Positions 54,789 through 63,683 of a stretch of 64,000 nucleotides of DNA are shown here, in pieces. The stretch is from assembly GCF_000600085.1 (NCBI RefSeq), contig NZ_CP006821.1:372001-436000 (forward strand), read 5' to 3'. The notes under the pieces were generated by a model. That model saw only the letters and a list, made by a program, of their open reading frames with translations, ran no database searches and was not told the DNA's origin. The stretch's first letter is position 1, and every line of letters starts with the position of its first letter. The position numbers and the translations under genes are program-made. The stretch comes from Helicobacter pylori oki112 (GTDB taxonomy: Bacteria; Campylobacterota; Campylobacteria; Campylobacterales; Helicobacteraceae).

Positions 54789-56105
54789 ATGAAAAAAATA
54801 TGGTTTTTAGTGTGGGGCTTGTGTTCTTTGGTGTTTGTGCATGCGATAGAAACGATAGAAAAAGCCCCTACAAATGTAGAGGATAGGGACAAAGCCCCCC
54901 ATTTGTTGCTTTTAGCAGGGATTCAAGGCGATGAGCCTGGGGGGTTTAATGCAACTAATTTGTTTTTAATGCACTATAGCGTTTTAAAAGGCTTGGTGGA
55001 AGTGGTTCCCGTATTGAATAAGCCTTCCATGTTAAGAAATCATAGGGGCTTGTATGGGGATATGAACCGCAAATTTGCCACTTTAGACAAGAATGACCCT
55101 GAATACTCCACTATCCAGGAAATCAAATCCTTGATTGCAAAACCCAATATAGATGCTGTCTTGCATTTGCATGATGGCGGTGGGTATTATCGCCCTATTT
55201 ATATTGATGCGACGCTCAATCCCAAGCGTTGGGGGAATTGCTTTATTATTGATCAAGATGAAGTTAAAGGGGCGAAATTCCCTAACTTGCTTGCTTTCGC
55301 CAACAATACGATTGAGAGCATCAACGCCCATTTATTGCACCCCATTGAGGAGTATCATTTAAAAAACACGCGCACTGTGCAAGGCGATACAGAAATGCAA
55401 AAAGCCCTAACTTTTTATGCAATCAACCAAAAAAAGAGTGCTTTTGCCAATGAAGCCAGCAAAGAACTCCCTTTAGCATCAAGGGTGTTTTACCATTTGC
55501 AAGCCATTGAGGGCTTACTCAATCAACTCAATATCCCTTTTAAGCGCGATTTTGAGCTTAACCCTAGCAGCGTGCATGCCCTAATCAACGATAAAAACTT
55601 ATGGGCAAAAATCAGTTCTCTGCCTAAAATGCCCCTTTTTAACTTACGCTCTAAACTCAATCATTTCCCTTTACCTAATAACACTAAAATCCCACAAATC
55701 CCTATAGAGAGCAATGCTTACATTGTGGGGCTAGTCAAAAATAAGCAAGAAGTGTTTTTAAAATATGGTAACAAGCTCATGACACGATTATCGCCTTTTT
55801 ACATAGAGTTTGATCCTTCTTTAGAAGAAGTGAAAATGCAAATTGACAATAAGGATCAAATGGTTAAAATAGGGAGCGTGGTTGAAGTGAAAGAGAGTTT
55901 TTATATTCATGGCATGGATAATATCCGCGCGAATGTGATTGGCTTTAGCGTTTCTAATGAGAGTAAGCCTAATGAAGCGGGTTATACGATTAGATTTAAA
56001 GATTTTCAAAAATGCTTTTCACTAGACAAGCAAGAAAGGATCTATCGCATAGAATTTTATAAAAACAACGCGTTTAGCGGGATGATCTTAGTGAAATTTG
56101 TGTAG
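54789..56105 (+). CDS. csd4: Cell-shape DL-carboxypeptidase Csd4
   Basis: A 438-residue periplasmic peptidoglycan enzyme (HP1075) that trims muropeptide tripeptides to dipeptides; loss gives straight rods in place of helical cells. It has a signal peptide ('FLVWGLCSLVFVHA') and an M14-type carboxypeptidase domain. The usual zinc motif HxxE is replaced by 'AGIQGDEPGGFNATN', with Gln in the His position and Glu three residues on, as known for Csd4. The third ligand, His, lies in 'VLHLHDGGGYYRP'. Two further beta-rich domains follow. The start is ATG with GAGATGGG just before it. It has its own promoter. Confidence 0.93.
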   Translation: MKKIWFLVWGLCSLVFVHAIETIEKAPTNVEDRDKAPHLLLLAGIQGDEPGGFNATNLFLMHYSVLKGLVEVVPVLNKPSMLRNHRGLYGDMNRKFATLDKNDPEYSTIQEIKSLIAKPNIDAVLHLHDGGGYYRPIYIDATLNPKRWGNCFIIDQDEVKGAKFPNLLAFANNTIESINAHLLHPIEEYHLKNTRTVQGDTEMQKALTFYAINQKKSAFANEASKELPLASRVFYHLQAIEGLLNQLNIPFKRDFELNPSSVHALINDKNLWAKISSLPKMPLFNLRSKLNHFPLPNNTKIPQIPIESNAYIVGLVKNKQEVFLKYGNKLMTRLSPFYIEFDPSLEEVKMQIDNKDQMVKIGSVVEVKESFYIHGMDNIRANVIGFSVSNESKPNEAGYTIRFKDFQKCFSLDKQERIYRIEFYKNNAFSGMILVKFV

Positions 56106-56157
56106 GAATGGGTGAATCTTGCCAAAAGATCTCATAGCGTTTTAAGGCAACGCATGA

Positions 56158-56163
56158 TATAAC
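56158..56163 (+). promoter_or_regulatory. Possible extended -10 (TGaTATAAC) for the orphan gene
   Basis: TATAAC with an upstream TG stands 27 bases before the ATG at 56190, separate from csd4. Confidence 0.4.
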
Positions 56164-56189
56164 ATGACAACCGCCAATAAAGGATAGTC

Positions 56190-56603
56190 ATGCCATACAT
56201 TAGAAATCTTTACTTATCATTACCTGACTTAACAAAGAGGCTATGTAAAATAAGCAACAGACTTTACATCATGCGTTCATCTCATTCTTTTTCAACAAGG
56301 GGACATCGTGTTTTAGAAAGAATGCATGAGGTAATTCAAAAGGGCATGGATAGCCTAACACAGCGATTAGACAATGACTTAAAAGATGATTGCTCTCGCG
56401 TTCTTGTCCCTATTGAATGTATAAGTGGCTTAAGCCTTGTTGACAACATGAAACCTGACGAGTTATGCATGTTGTTTATTAAAATCTTTGAACTTATTCG
56501 CTCATCATTCAAAAGCCATTTATCTCGCAGCTCTCTTTCTTTTATTGGTGGTGTAATTAGCAGCTTGAACAGGCAGATTCGTTTGTATCAAAAATGGAAA
56601 TGA
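56190..56603 (+). CDS. Hypothetical protein, species-restricted
   Basis: I do not recognise this 137-residue protein. It is basic, serine-rich and mostly helical ('RVLERMHEVIQKGMDSLTQR', 'KPDELCMLFIKIFELIRSSF'), with no signal peptide or membrane segment and a basic end ('NRQIRLYQKWK'). AAAGGAT stands seven bases before the ATG, a good ribosome site. Codon use differs from neighbouring genes: more ACA, AGG, ATA and CTA codons and fewer of the TTA/AAA-rich blocks. That would fit acquisition from elsewhere. It lies alone between csd4 and the copP-copA genes, probably HP1074 in 26695. Confidence 0.6.
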   Translation: MPYIRNLYLSLPDLTKRLCKISNRLYIMRSSHSFSTRGHRVLERMHEVIQKGMDSLTQRLDNDLKDDCSRVLVPIECISGLSLVDNMKPDELCMLFIKIFELIRSSFKSHLSRSSLSFIGGVISSLNRQIRLYQKWK

Positions 56604-56739
56604 GAAAAGGAAAATGCGATAATTTCTTTCCCTTATGGTTATGATAAATCACCATTGAAGGGCGTGAAAAAACCCAAACAAAGCATTAAAAGACAACAAC
56701 CCTTTTGAACATTGCGGTCTTTAAACTACTACCTCTATA

Positions 56740-56940
56740 TCACACCACTTCTTGCCCCGCATCCAATAAGGCTTCCTTAATCAAATCCTGTGTCGCTGGA
56801 GCTTCAAACTCTACAACCACGCTCTTTTTTTCCACGCTCGCATCAATAAAGCTCACGCCTTCAATTTCGCCCACAAATTTTTCAATTTTATCCACGCAAT
56901 GGTTGCAAGTAATGCTTGGCACTTGAAAAGTTGCTTTCAT
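56740..56940 (-). CDS. copP: Copper-binding protein CopP
   Basis: A 66-residue single-domain HMA protein with the metal-binding 'PSITCNHCVDKIEKFVGEI' (CxxC at Cys-12 and Cys-15). It is a cytoplasmic copper chaperone that works with CopA. The ATG lies immediately after the copA stop codon (no gap), so copA and copP are co-transcribed. Known in H. pylori as HP1073; copper responsiveness of the operon is established in the literature, but no operator can be recognised here. Confidence 0.95.
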   Translation of the reverse strand: MKATFQVPSITCNHCVDKIEKFVGEIEGVSFIDASVEKKSVVVEFEAPATQDLIKEALLDAGQEVV

Positions 56941-59166
56941 TCAATGATCCTTAATTTTAAAATTCCTTAGCCTTTGGGAGTTTAAGACCACACTCACAGA
57001 GCTTAAGCTCATCGCTAAACCCGCAATCGCCGGGCTTAACATGATATTAGCCTTATAAAGAACCCCACAAGCTAAAGGGATAAACACGCTATTATAACAA
57101 AAAGCCCAAAACAAATTTTCTTTGATATTTTTAATGGTCGCCTGGCTTAATTTAATCGCGCTATAAACCGATTTAATGTCGTTATTAAAGCTCACAATAT
57201 CCGCTGCTTGCACGCTCACATCGCTCCCTTTAGCCATCACCACCGCCACATCGCTCATAGCAAGGCTAGGAGCGTCATTCAAGCCATCGCCCACCATCAT
57301 AACAATCTGCCCTTTTTCCTTAAGCTCTTTGATCTTGTTGAGCTTGTCTTGTGGTTTAGCGTTGCTGATATAACCATCAATCCCTAATTCAAGCGCGCAT
57401 TTTTTGACATTCTCTCTATTGTCCCCGCTTAAAAGAAAAGTGTTAATGCCTAATTTTTTGATTTGAGCGATATGCTCTTTCACGCCTTTTTTGGGCAAAT
57501 CTTCTAAAACAAACGCCCCTAAAAGCTCGTCTTCTTTTTCACTGATCACTCTACCCACAAACACTAAAATCCCGTTTTCTTGAATTTCTAGTGCGTTAAT
57601 AGGGTTAAAAAATTCGCTATTACCGACTTTGATAACCTCTTTAGCGCCTTGATAATCTGTTTTAGCGCTGATGCCAAAACCCGTTTTCACTTTAACTTCA
57701 CTCATTTCTTTTAAGGGAGCGTTATGCTCTTTGGCGTATTCTACAATCCCTTTAGCAATGACATGTTCGCTGCTCTTTTCAATACTGCCCGCTAAACTCA
57801 ATAACTCTAATAATTCTATGTTAGAATGAACGCTTTTAACGACAGGCTTGCCGTTAGTGAGCGTGCCGGTTTTATCAAAAACGATCGTATTGACTAGCCT
57901 TGCTTTTTCTAAACTTTTAGCGTCTTTAAAAAATAAACCTAAAGAACTCGCTTTTTGGTTCGCTACTAAAATACTCATAGGTGTAGCCAATCCTAAAGCG
58001 CAAGGGCAAGAAATCACTAAAACCGATACAAACACTTCTAAAGCGATTCCAAAATTCCACCAAAAATCGGGTTTAGGCGCGATGATGAGCCACACCACAA
58101 ACGCTAAAATAGCGATAGCGATCACGCTTGGCACAAACACGCTTGAAACCTTATCCGCTAAGCGAGAAATCTCTGCCTTTGAGCTTTGAGCGTTATGGAT
58201 CATTTCTACAATTTGAGACAAGGTGCTGTTTTTGTTATCTTGCGTGGCTTTCATTAAAAAACTCGTGTGGCTATTGAATGTCCCTGAAAAGACTTTATCG
58301 CCGACTTTTTTATAAACCGGCAACGCTTCGCCGCTTAACATGCTCTCATCTAATTCCCCTTCGCCCTCTATGATTTCGCCATCCACCGCAATCGCACTTC
58401 CAGGGAGAACCTTTAGAATATCCCCCACCACAATGCTATCCACTAAAACTTCAATCTGTTGGTTATTGTGCATTTTAAGGGCGGTTTTTGGGGCGTTTTT
58501 CATCAAGGCCTGCATAGCGTCTAAAGCTTTGTCTTTAGAAACATTTTCAATGCGTTTGCCTACCATTACAAACATTAAAATCACGCACACGCTTTCAAAA
58601 TAATAATGCCCATAAGACCACTGGCTTGTATAAACGAAATACAATTGCCACAAGCTTGAGATTAAGGCAGCGCTTGTGCCTATGGCGATAAGGCTACTCA
58701 TGTTGGGTTGTCTGTGCCATAAGGCTTTAAACCCTTGAATGTAAAAATCCCTCCCTAAATGCATGACAATGAGCGTGCCTATAAGCTGTAAGCATGCGTT
58801 TAAAAAATTACTATGGTTGTTAATCGTAAGCAAGCTTTCAGGTAAAAGGCTAGGACTAAGCATCGCCCCCATAGAAAGATACACCACAAAAAGCGTGAAA
58901 ATAACCGCCAACGCTAATTTAACATTAGGGCTAAAAAATTCTTTTTTTTCTTTCGCCAAAGTTTTTTTAGGGCTATAGCCCAGTTTTTCAATGAGTTTAA
59001 AAATTTCGTCTAAATTGGTTTCATTTTCGTTAAATTCAATGTTAGCACTCTTATTTAAAAGGCTCACTTCTATTTTTTTTACAAAACTTTTACGCCCTAA
59101 AGAGCGTTCAATCCCGCTAGAACACGCCGTGCAAGTCATTCCCTCTATGTAAAAAGATTCTTTCAT
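56941..59166 (-). CDS. copA: Copper-exporting P-type ATPase CopA
   Basis: A 741-residue P1B-type ATPase. From N to C: an HMA domain with 'EGMTCTACSSGIE' (CxxC), eight predicted helices, the actuator loop 'DESMLSGEALPVYKK', the intramembrane metal site 'VISCPCALGLATP' (CPC), the phosphorylation site 'VFDKTGTLTNGKPV', and 'MVGDGLNDAPSLAMSDVA' in the hinge. It pumps Cu(I) out of the cytoplasm. It begins in a four-base overlap with pssA and is directly followed by copP. The length and all key residues are intact. Confidence 0.97.
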   Translation of the reverse strand: MKESFYIEGMTCTACSSGIERSLGRKSFVKKIEVSLLNKSANIEFNENETNLDEIFKLIEKLGYSPKKTLAKEKKEFFSPNVKLALAVIFTLFVVYLSMGAMLSPSLLPESLLTINNHSNFLNACLQLIGTLIVMHLGRDFYIQGFKALWHRQPNMSSLIAIGTSAALISSLWQLYFVYTSQWSYGHYYFESVCVILMFVMVGKRIENVSKDKALDAMQALMKNAPKTALKMHNNQQIEVLVDSIVVGDILKVLPGSAIAVDGEIIEGEGELDESMLSGEALPVYKKVGDKVFSGTFNSHTSFLMKATQDNKNSTLSQIVEMIHNAQSSKAEISRLADKVSSVFVPSVIAIAILAFVVWLIIAPKPDFWWNFGIALEVFVSVLVISCPCALGLATPMSILVANQKASSLGLFFKDAKSLEKARLVNTIVFDKTGTLTNGKPVVKSVHSNIELLELLSLAGSIEKSSEHVIAKGIVEYAKEHNAPLKEMSEVKVKTGFGISAKTDYQGAKEVIKVGNSEFFNPINALEIQENGILVFVGRVISEKEDELLGAFVLEDLPKKGVKEHIAQIKKLGINTFLLSGDNRENVKKCALELGIDGYISNAKPQDKLNKIKELKEKGQIVMMVGDGLNDAPSLAMSDVAVVMAKGSDVSVQAADIVSFNNDIKSVYSAIKLSQATIKNIKENLFWAFCYNSVFIPLACGVLYKANIMLSPAIAGLAMSLSSVSVVLNSQRLRNFKIKDH

Positions 59167-59876
59167 GCGCTCTTATTTTTATTAAAAATAATTTTTACCA
59201 TTAAAAAGAGCCACCGAATGATGCCATAAATCAAATACAGCCCCATAAACACGCTTAAAGCCTCTAAAGGGCGCACAAACACTAACGATAAAAAAATCAA
59301 CACTAAGATGAAAAGCTTGAGATTCCATTTGACTTTTTTAAAATTAGGGTAGCGGATATTGCTCACCATAAGCACCCCCAATAAAACAATAAAGCTTAAA
59401 AATAACTTTTCGGTATTGCCTTCTAAAAAATGGTATTTGTTATCCAATAACACACAAAGCACCACCAATACCGCTGCCGCAGGAATGGGGATACCGATAA
59501 AAGAATAGGGGTCGCTTGTGTTGGTGCTGATATTGAATCGCGCTAATCGTATCGCTCCAAAAATCACAAACAACGCACTCACCGCCATGCCTATGCGCCC
59601 AAAGTTATACCCCACATAAAAGTAAGCGATTAAGCTTGGGGCTACTCCAAAAGCGATTACATCAGCCAGTGAGTCAAATTCTATACCAAACTTGCTGGTG
59701 GTGTTGGTAAGCCTTGCGACACGCCCATCAAGCCCGTCTAAAATAAGGCTCGCTACCACTAACCAACACGCCATGACAAATTGGTAACTGGAAGCGTAAA
59801 AAATACTCATCATGCCTAAAAAAATACTGCTAGCGGTAAAAAGATTGGGGAAAAGATAGAGAGGGTTAATAGGCAT
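59163..59876 (-). CDS. pssA: CDP-diacylglycerol-serine O-phosphatidyltransferase
   Basis: A 237-residue membrane enzyme that makes phosphatidylserine, precursor of phosphatidylethanolamine. The CDP-alcohol phosphotransferase signature is complete: 'DGLDGRVARLTNTTSKFG' followed by 'EFDSLADVIAFG' (DGxxAR...G...D...D). Seven or so hydrophobic helices surround it. It overlaps copA by four bases and is preceded by a 246-base gap after ftsH. It is the Gram-positive-like (PssA type II) integral membrane form, as usual in Epsilonproteobacteria. Confidence 0.94.
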   Translation of the reverse strand: MPINPLYLFPNLFTASSIFLGMMSIFYASSYQFVMACWLVVASLILDGLDGRVARLTNTTSKFGIEFDSLADVIAFGVAPSLIAYFYVGYNFGRIGMAVSALFVIFGAIRLARFNISTNTSDPYSFIGIPIPAAAVLVVLCVLLDNKYHFLEGNTEKLFLSFIVLLGVLMVSNIRYPNFKKVKWNLKLFILVLIFLSLVFVRPLEALSVFMGLYLIYGIIRWLFLMVKIIFNKNKSA

Positions 59877-60059
59877 TAGAGATTCTTTGTAACTTGGCTT
59901 TTAGAATAGGAATAAAAACGATTTTAAAATCAATTATGGGAATAAAAATTTTACAAGCGTTAAAAAACTCACAAGAAAAGAGCGTCAGAGCAAACGCTTT
60001 ATAACGCTGTTGATAAGTGCGGGTTTTTAGAAAACAAAATCTAAAAAAAAGCTTTAAAC

Positions 60060-60108
60060 AAACAGAATGTTTATCATAAGGCTTTAAACCCTTATCAAAA
60101 ATCTGTTT
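60060..60108. other. Imperfect inverted repeat between ftsH and pssA
   Basis: In the 246-base gap between ftsH and pssA an inverted repeat can be drawn. AAACAGA (60060-60066) pairs with TCTGTTT (60102-60108), an internal loop follows, then ATAAGG (60076-60081) pairs with CCTTAT (60090-60095) around an eight-base loop. It lies just downstream of the ftsH stop codon and would be read in its transcript. It may be a terminator-like or processing structure; no T tract follows. Confidence 0.45.
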
Positions 60109-60122
60109 GCAATCTCGCACTT

Positions 60123-62021
60123 TTAACTCGCTTGCTCTTCTAAAGGGATCAAACGGCTTTCTAAATTATTGGCGGCCTCGTATTCGCTGATGATTTCACG
60201 CACCCTTTCGCCTGTAATGACTTCTTTGTCAAACAACTCCTTGACCATGATTTCAATCGCTTCTCTGTAGTCGCTTAAGGTTTGTTTGACATGCTTATAG
60301 CGCTCTTCTAACAGGTTTTTAATGAAAAGATCCATTTCTTCTGCGGTCTTTTCGCTAAATTCCCTACTGCTTCCATAACCACCTCCCAAAAAGGCGTTCC
60401 GCTGTTTTTCTAACACCATAAGCCCACTGACACTGCTCATGCCGTAGTAACTCACCATGCCTTTAATAATATCAGTCGCTCTTTCTAAATCGTTGCTCGC
60501 ACCGGTAGAAATTTCTTCCAAAAAGACATCTTCAGCCGCTCTCCCGCCTAAAAGCACATCAATTTCAGCGATGAGTTCGTGTTTTTGCATCAAGTATTTG
60601 TTTTCTTCAGGCGTGTTAAGGGTGTAGCCTAAAGCCGCCATGCCCCTTGGAATGATAGAGACTTTATTCACCCTAGCACTCCCTTTAGTCATTTCAGAAA
60701 TCACGGCATGCCCGCTTTCATGGTAGGCGACGATTTTCTTTTCCTTAGGACTGATGCGCCTGCTTTTCTTTTCTAGCCCTGCAATCCCTCTTTCAACCGC
60801 TTCTTTTAAATGCTGTTGCCTGACTTCTTTTTGGTTGTTTCTTCCTGCTAAAAGTGCGGCTTCATTGATGATATTCGCTAAATCCGCTCCTGCAAGCCCT
60901 GCGGTGAGTTTGGCGACTTCTTGCAAATTCACATCATTAGCGAGTTTCACGCCTTTAATATGCACTTTTAAGATTTCTACCCTGCCATTAAAATCAGGCT
61001 TATCCACTAAAACCTGCCTGTCAAAACGCCCTGGACGCATTAACGCCGGATCCAAGATTTCAGGGCGGTTCGTTGCAGCTAAGACAATCACAGGCGCGTT
61101 TTCGCTCCCAAAGCCATCCATTTCGGCTAAGAGCTGGTTTAAGGTTTGCTCTCTTTCATCGTTCCCGCTCACCACGCCTCCAGCCGCTCGGCTTTTACCT
61201 ATGGCATCAATTTCATCAATAAAAATGATGCTAGGGGCTTGTTTTTTAGCGGTTTCAAATAAATCCCTAACCCTGCTTGCCCCTAAGCCCACAAACATTT
61301 CAATAAAACTGCTCCCTCCCATAGAGAAAAACGGCACATGCGCTTCGCCGGCTACCGCTTTGGCTAAAAGGGTTTTACCGGTTCCTGGAGGCCCTACTAA
61401 TAACACGCCTTTAGGGATTTTAGCCCCTAAATTGGCGTATCGTTCAGGGTATTTTAAGAAATCTACGATTTCTACCACTTCTTCTTTGGCTTCTTCATTG
61501 CCTGCCATGTCATTAAAACGCACATTGGGTTTTTCAGCGTTAATGAGTTTTTTCGCGCTCCCCATGCCAAAAATACCCCCACCCATATTTTTTTGCATGC
61601 GGTTTGCCATAAACATCCATAGCCCTAAAATCACTAAAATAGGCATGAGCCACCCCAACATGTCCGTAAAAAAGTTAGACTCGCTAAAACCAGAATAATT
61701 GATTTTTTTCTCGTCTAACAAAGGCACTAAGGTCAAATCAGGCACTCGTTTAGCGATATAGATCACACGATTGTTGCCCTCTTTATGGCTGGCTTTGATC
61801 AAAGTTTGACCGATACTCACATTTTCCACTTCATTATTGCTGATGAGCTGTTTGATTTCATGGTAGCTCACATTTTTAGTGCTAGAAGCTAAGAAATTGT
61901 CCGAAAAACTGCCATCAGAATTGAAAGAGCGCAGAAAAAAAATGAGTAAAATCCCTCCAAGAACCGCAAGGATAATGGGACTTTGAAAAAAAGGTTTTTT
62001 AGGTTCGTTCGTTGGTTTCAT
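60123..62021 (-). CDS. ftsH: ATP-dependent zinc metalloprotease FtsH
   Basis: A 632-residue membrane-anchored AAA+ protease that degrades misfolded membrane and regulatory proteins. Two N-terminal helices (about 13-27 and 119-139) flank a periplasmic domain. The AAA module has Walker A 'VGPPGTGKTLLAKAVAGEA', Walker B 'IIFIDEIDAIGKSRA' and the SRH 'ATNRPEILDPALMRPGRFDR'. The protease site is 'VAYHESGHAVI' (HExGH), with the third zinc ligand Asp in 'SNDLERATDI'. Length is normal. In H. pylori ftsH is essential and lies near the copAP genes. It follows prmA by nine bases on the same strand. Confidence 0.97.
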   Translation of the reverse strand: MKPTNEPKKPFFQSPIILAVLGGILLIFFLRSFNSDGSFSDNFLASSTKNVSYHEIKQLISNNEVENVSIGQTLIKASHKEGNNRVIYIAKRVPDLTLVPLLDEKKINYSGFSESNFFTDMLGWLMPILVILGLWMFMANRMQKNMGGGIFGMGSAKKLINAEKPNVRFNDMAGNEEAKEEVVEIVDFLKYPERYANLGAKIPKGVLLVGPPGTGKTLLAKAVAGEAHVPFFSMGGSSFIEMFVGLGASRVRDLFETAKKQAPSIIFIDEIDAIGKSRAAGGVVSGNDEREQTLNQLLAEMDGFGSENAPVIVLAATNRPEILDPALMRPGRFDRQVLVDKPDFNGRVEILKVHIKGVKLANDVNLQEVAKLTAGLAGADLANIINEAALLAGRNNQKEVRQQHLKEAVERGIAGLEKKSRRISPKEKKIVAYHESGHAVISEMTKGSARVNKVSIIPRGMAALGYTLNTPEENKYLMQKHELIAEIDVLLGGRAAEDVFLEEISTGASNDLERATDIIKGMVSYYGMSSVSGLMVLEKQRNAFLGGGYGSSREFSEKTAEEMDLFIKNLLEERYKHVKQTLSDYREAIEIMVKELFDKEVITGERVREIISEYEAANNLESRLIPLEEQAS

Positions 62022-62029
62022 TATAATCC

Positions 62030-63019
62030 TTAATTTATTGGTTGTTTTTTAAGCAATTTTAGAGCGACCCATTCGTTACGCTGTCGCTGTTCTAAAACCT
62101 CAAATCCATTATAATAGATCTGTAAAACAGAGTTTAAATGGGTTTCTAAAATCCCTGATAAAATAAGAGTGTGGTTACAAAGCCGCACAAATTCACTATA
62201 CAAACTCTTAATCACATCAGCGACAAGGTTCGCCACAATAATATCAAAACGCCCTTCAATTTTTTGCGTAGAGCCATAAACGACCTTATCTTGCGCTAAT
62301 AGGGGTATTTGATTCAAGCTAAAATTTTTTAGGGTTTCTTCAACGGCTAAACTATCCGTATCGCAAGCTACTAAAGCGCTAACGCCTTGTTTTTTTAAGG
62401 CTATGCTTAAAATCCCGCTCCCACAGCCCACATCTAAAGCGTTTTTGCGTTTTAAATCAAGGTCAGAGAGCAGTTCCAAACACATAGAAGTGCTTTCATG
62501 ATGGCCTGATCCAAAGGCCAAAGCCGGATCAATCATTATGCAATCATTTGTAACAACATGGCTTGGCTTTTGATGCCAGCTAGGGTGTATGTAAAATTTG
62601 GCGCATTGCACCGGCAAAATAGCTTGTTTGTAGGCTTCTAGCCAGTCTTTTGAAGCCAGATTGCGTGAAAGACAGAAAAAATCAAACTCACTTTGCAAGT
62701 TTTGTTTTAAATTCAAACAAAACGCTTCTAATGCTAGAATGAGCGAGTGATTCAAATTCTCTTCAGAGCGTAAAATAACGAAATTTTTGAGATGCGGAGG
62801 TTTTTCTTTTAAATGTTCTTTTAAAAGATCATGAGTGGTGAAATAATGCCAACTGGATCGGCTTATAAATTCAATGGTTTCTTTATCGTCAAACGCTTTT
62901 AAATTCTCTAAGCTAGATTCTTCTAAGGCTAGGTGCGTAGTGTCTAAAAGAAAGCCCTCAAAAAGCTCTCGCTCCTTAGGGAAGATAAAGAAAAACTCAT
63001 AATACATTGGCTTTAACAC
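62030..63019 (-). CDS. prmA: Ribosomal protein L11 methyltransferase PrmA
   Basis: A 329-residue SAM-dependent methyltransferase that methylates ribosomal protein L11. The PrmA signature is 'IDPALAFGSGHHESTSMCLE', followed by SAM motif I 'ALDVGCGSGILSIALKKQG' and 'DIIVANLVADVIKSLYSEF' (NL in place of the NP of many methyltransferases). The first codons are uncertain: GTG at 63019 immediately follows the cheY stop, while the in-frame ATG at 63007 ('MYYEFFFIF') would make it four residues shorter. It is co-directional with cheY and ftsH. Confidence 0.92.
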   Translation of the reverse strand: MLKPMYYEFFFIFPKERELFEGFLLDTTHLALEESSLENLKAFDDKETIEFISRSSWHYFTTHDLLKEHLKEKPPHLKNFVILRSEENLNHSLILALEAFCLNLKQNLQSEFDFFCLSRNLASKDWLEAYKQAILPVQCAKFYIHPSWHQKPSHVVTNDCIMIDPALAFGSGHHESTSMCLELLSDLDLKRKNALDVGCGSGILSIALKKQGVSALVACDTDSLAVEETLKNFSLNQIPLLAQDKVVYGSTQKIEGRFDIIVANLVADVIKSLYSEFVRLCNHTLILSGILETHLNSVLQIYYNGFEVLEQRQRNEWVALKLLKKQPIN

Positions 63020-63394
63020 TCAATCGTTTGTCCCTAAAACAACCTCTAATTTTTCCTTCAAAACTTGGGGGGTAAAAGGTTTCACAATGTAGTTATTCAC
63101 GCCCGCTTTCAAAGCCGTAATGACTTCAGCCTTACCGCCTTCTGTGGTGATCATAATAATAGGGATCTCTTTAAAACGGCTATCGGAGCGTACCTTTTTA
63201 ACGAGATCCAAGCCGTTCATTTCAGGCATGTTCCAATCTGTGATAAGCACCTTAGTGTCCGCATTAGCGTCTAGTTTCTCCCAAGCTTCCACCCCATGCT
63301 CAGCTTCTAAAACATCTTCATAGCCTAAGCGTGAAAGTGTGTTTTTAATAATTCTCCTCATAGTTGAGCTATCATCTACTACCAGTAGTTTCAA
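63020..63394 (-). CDS. cheY: Chemotaxis response regulator CheY
   Basis: A 124-residue single-domain receiver that binds the flagellar switch when phosphorylated. Active-site residues are all visible: Asp7-Asp8 in 'LLVVDDSSTMRR', the phospho-acceptor Asp53 in 'VLITDWNMPEMNGLDLV', Thr in 'IPIIMITTEGGK' and Lys in 'NNYIVKPFTPQVL'. This is CheY1 (HP1067), the CheY that acts at the motor with CheA and the CheV proteins; it was shown to interact with FliM. An AAGGAG site precedes the ATG. The stop codon is followed at once by prmA. Confidence 0.96.
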   Translation of the reverse strand: MKLLVVDDSSTMRRIIKNTLSRLGYEDVLEAEHGVEAWEKLDANADTKVLITDWNMPEMNGLDLVKKVRSDSRFKEIPIIMITTEGGKAEVITALKAGVNNYIVKPFTPQVLKEKLEVVLGTND

Positions 63395-63683
63395 AGTGCT
63401 TCTCCTTTTAAGATTGCATTTAAATTAGGCTCTTTTTAAACAGCCAAAGCGTCTCTAACGCTTTATAATAATAAATCGTTCCAAATAATAGCATGTTTTG
63501 ATTAAAATTACCTTGACCAACAATAATCATTGGCTAAATGGAGCGTTTAATGAGCGTTCTTGTTTGTAAAAAAATTCAGTTTGTTTGCTATCATAATCGT
63601 TTAAAAGTAATAAAATAACTTTTGAGTGCGATAAAGGGTCATTGGATGGTTTGAAAAAAGAAAGACAAGGATTTTACAAGTAA
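63395..63683. other. Intergenic region between cheY and the outer membrane protein gene
   Basis: About 290 bases of AT-rich divergent leader. A TGCTATCATAAT-like extended -10 lies at about 63588-63597, and TATAATAATAAAT-like sequence near 63461-63473 could serve either strand. A 22-codon frame (63550-63618) opens with ATG but has no clear ribosome site. No structured RNA is recognised. Confidence 0.4.

Noticed and set aside
59866-60120. An 84-codon minus-strand frame between ftsH and pssA
   Set aside because: It overlaps the pssA start and shows no domain; Cys/Phe/Lys-rich composition looks like translated intergenic DNA. A very small real gene cannot be excluded, but the evidence is too weak to list as a CDS.
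60754-61698. A 314-codon open frame on the plus strand opposite ftsH
   Set aside because: It lies wholly within ftsH, whose AAA and protease motifs are intact; the antisense translation is low-complexity (Leu/Pro/Ser/Lys) with no domain. It follows from ftsH codon composition.
63550-63618. A 22-codon frame (MSVLVCKKIQF...) before the outer membrane protein gene
   Set aside because: Considered as a possible type I toxin peptide, but there is no good ribosome site, no terminator-flanked RNA and no clear match to AapA peptides.
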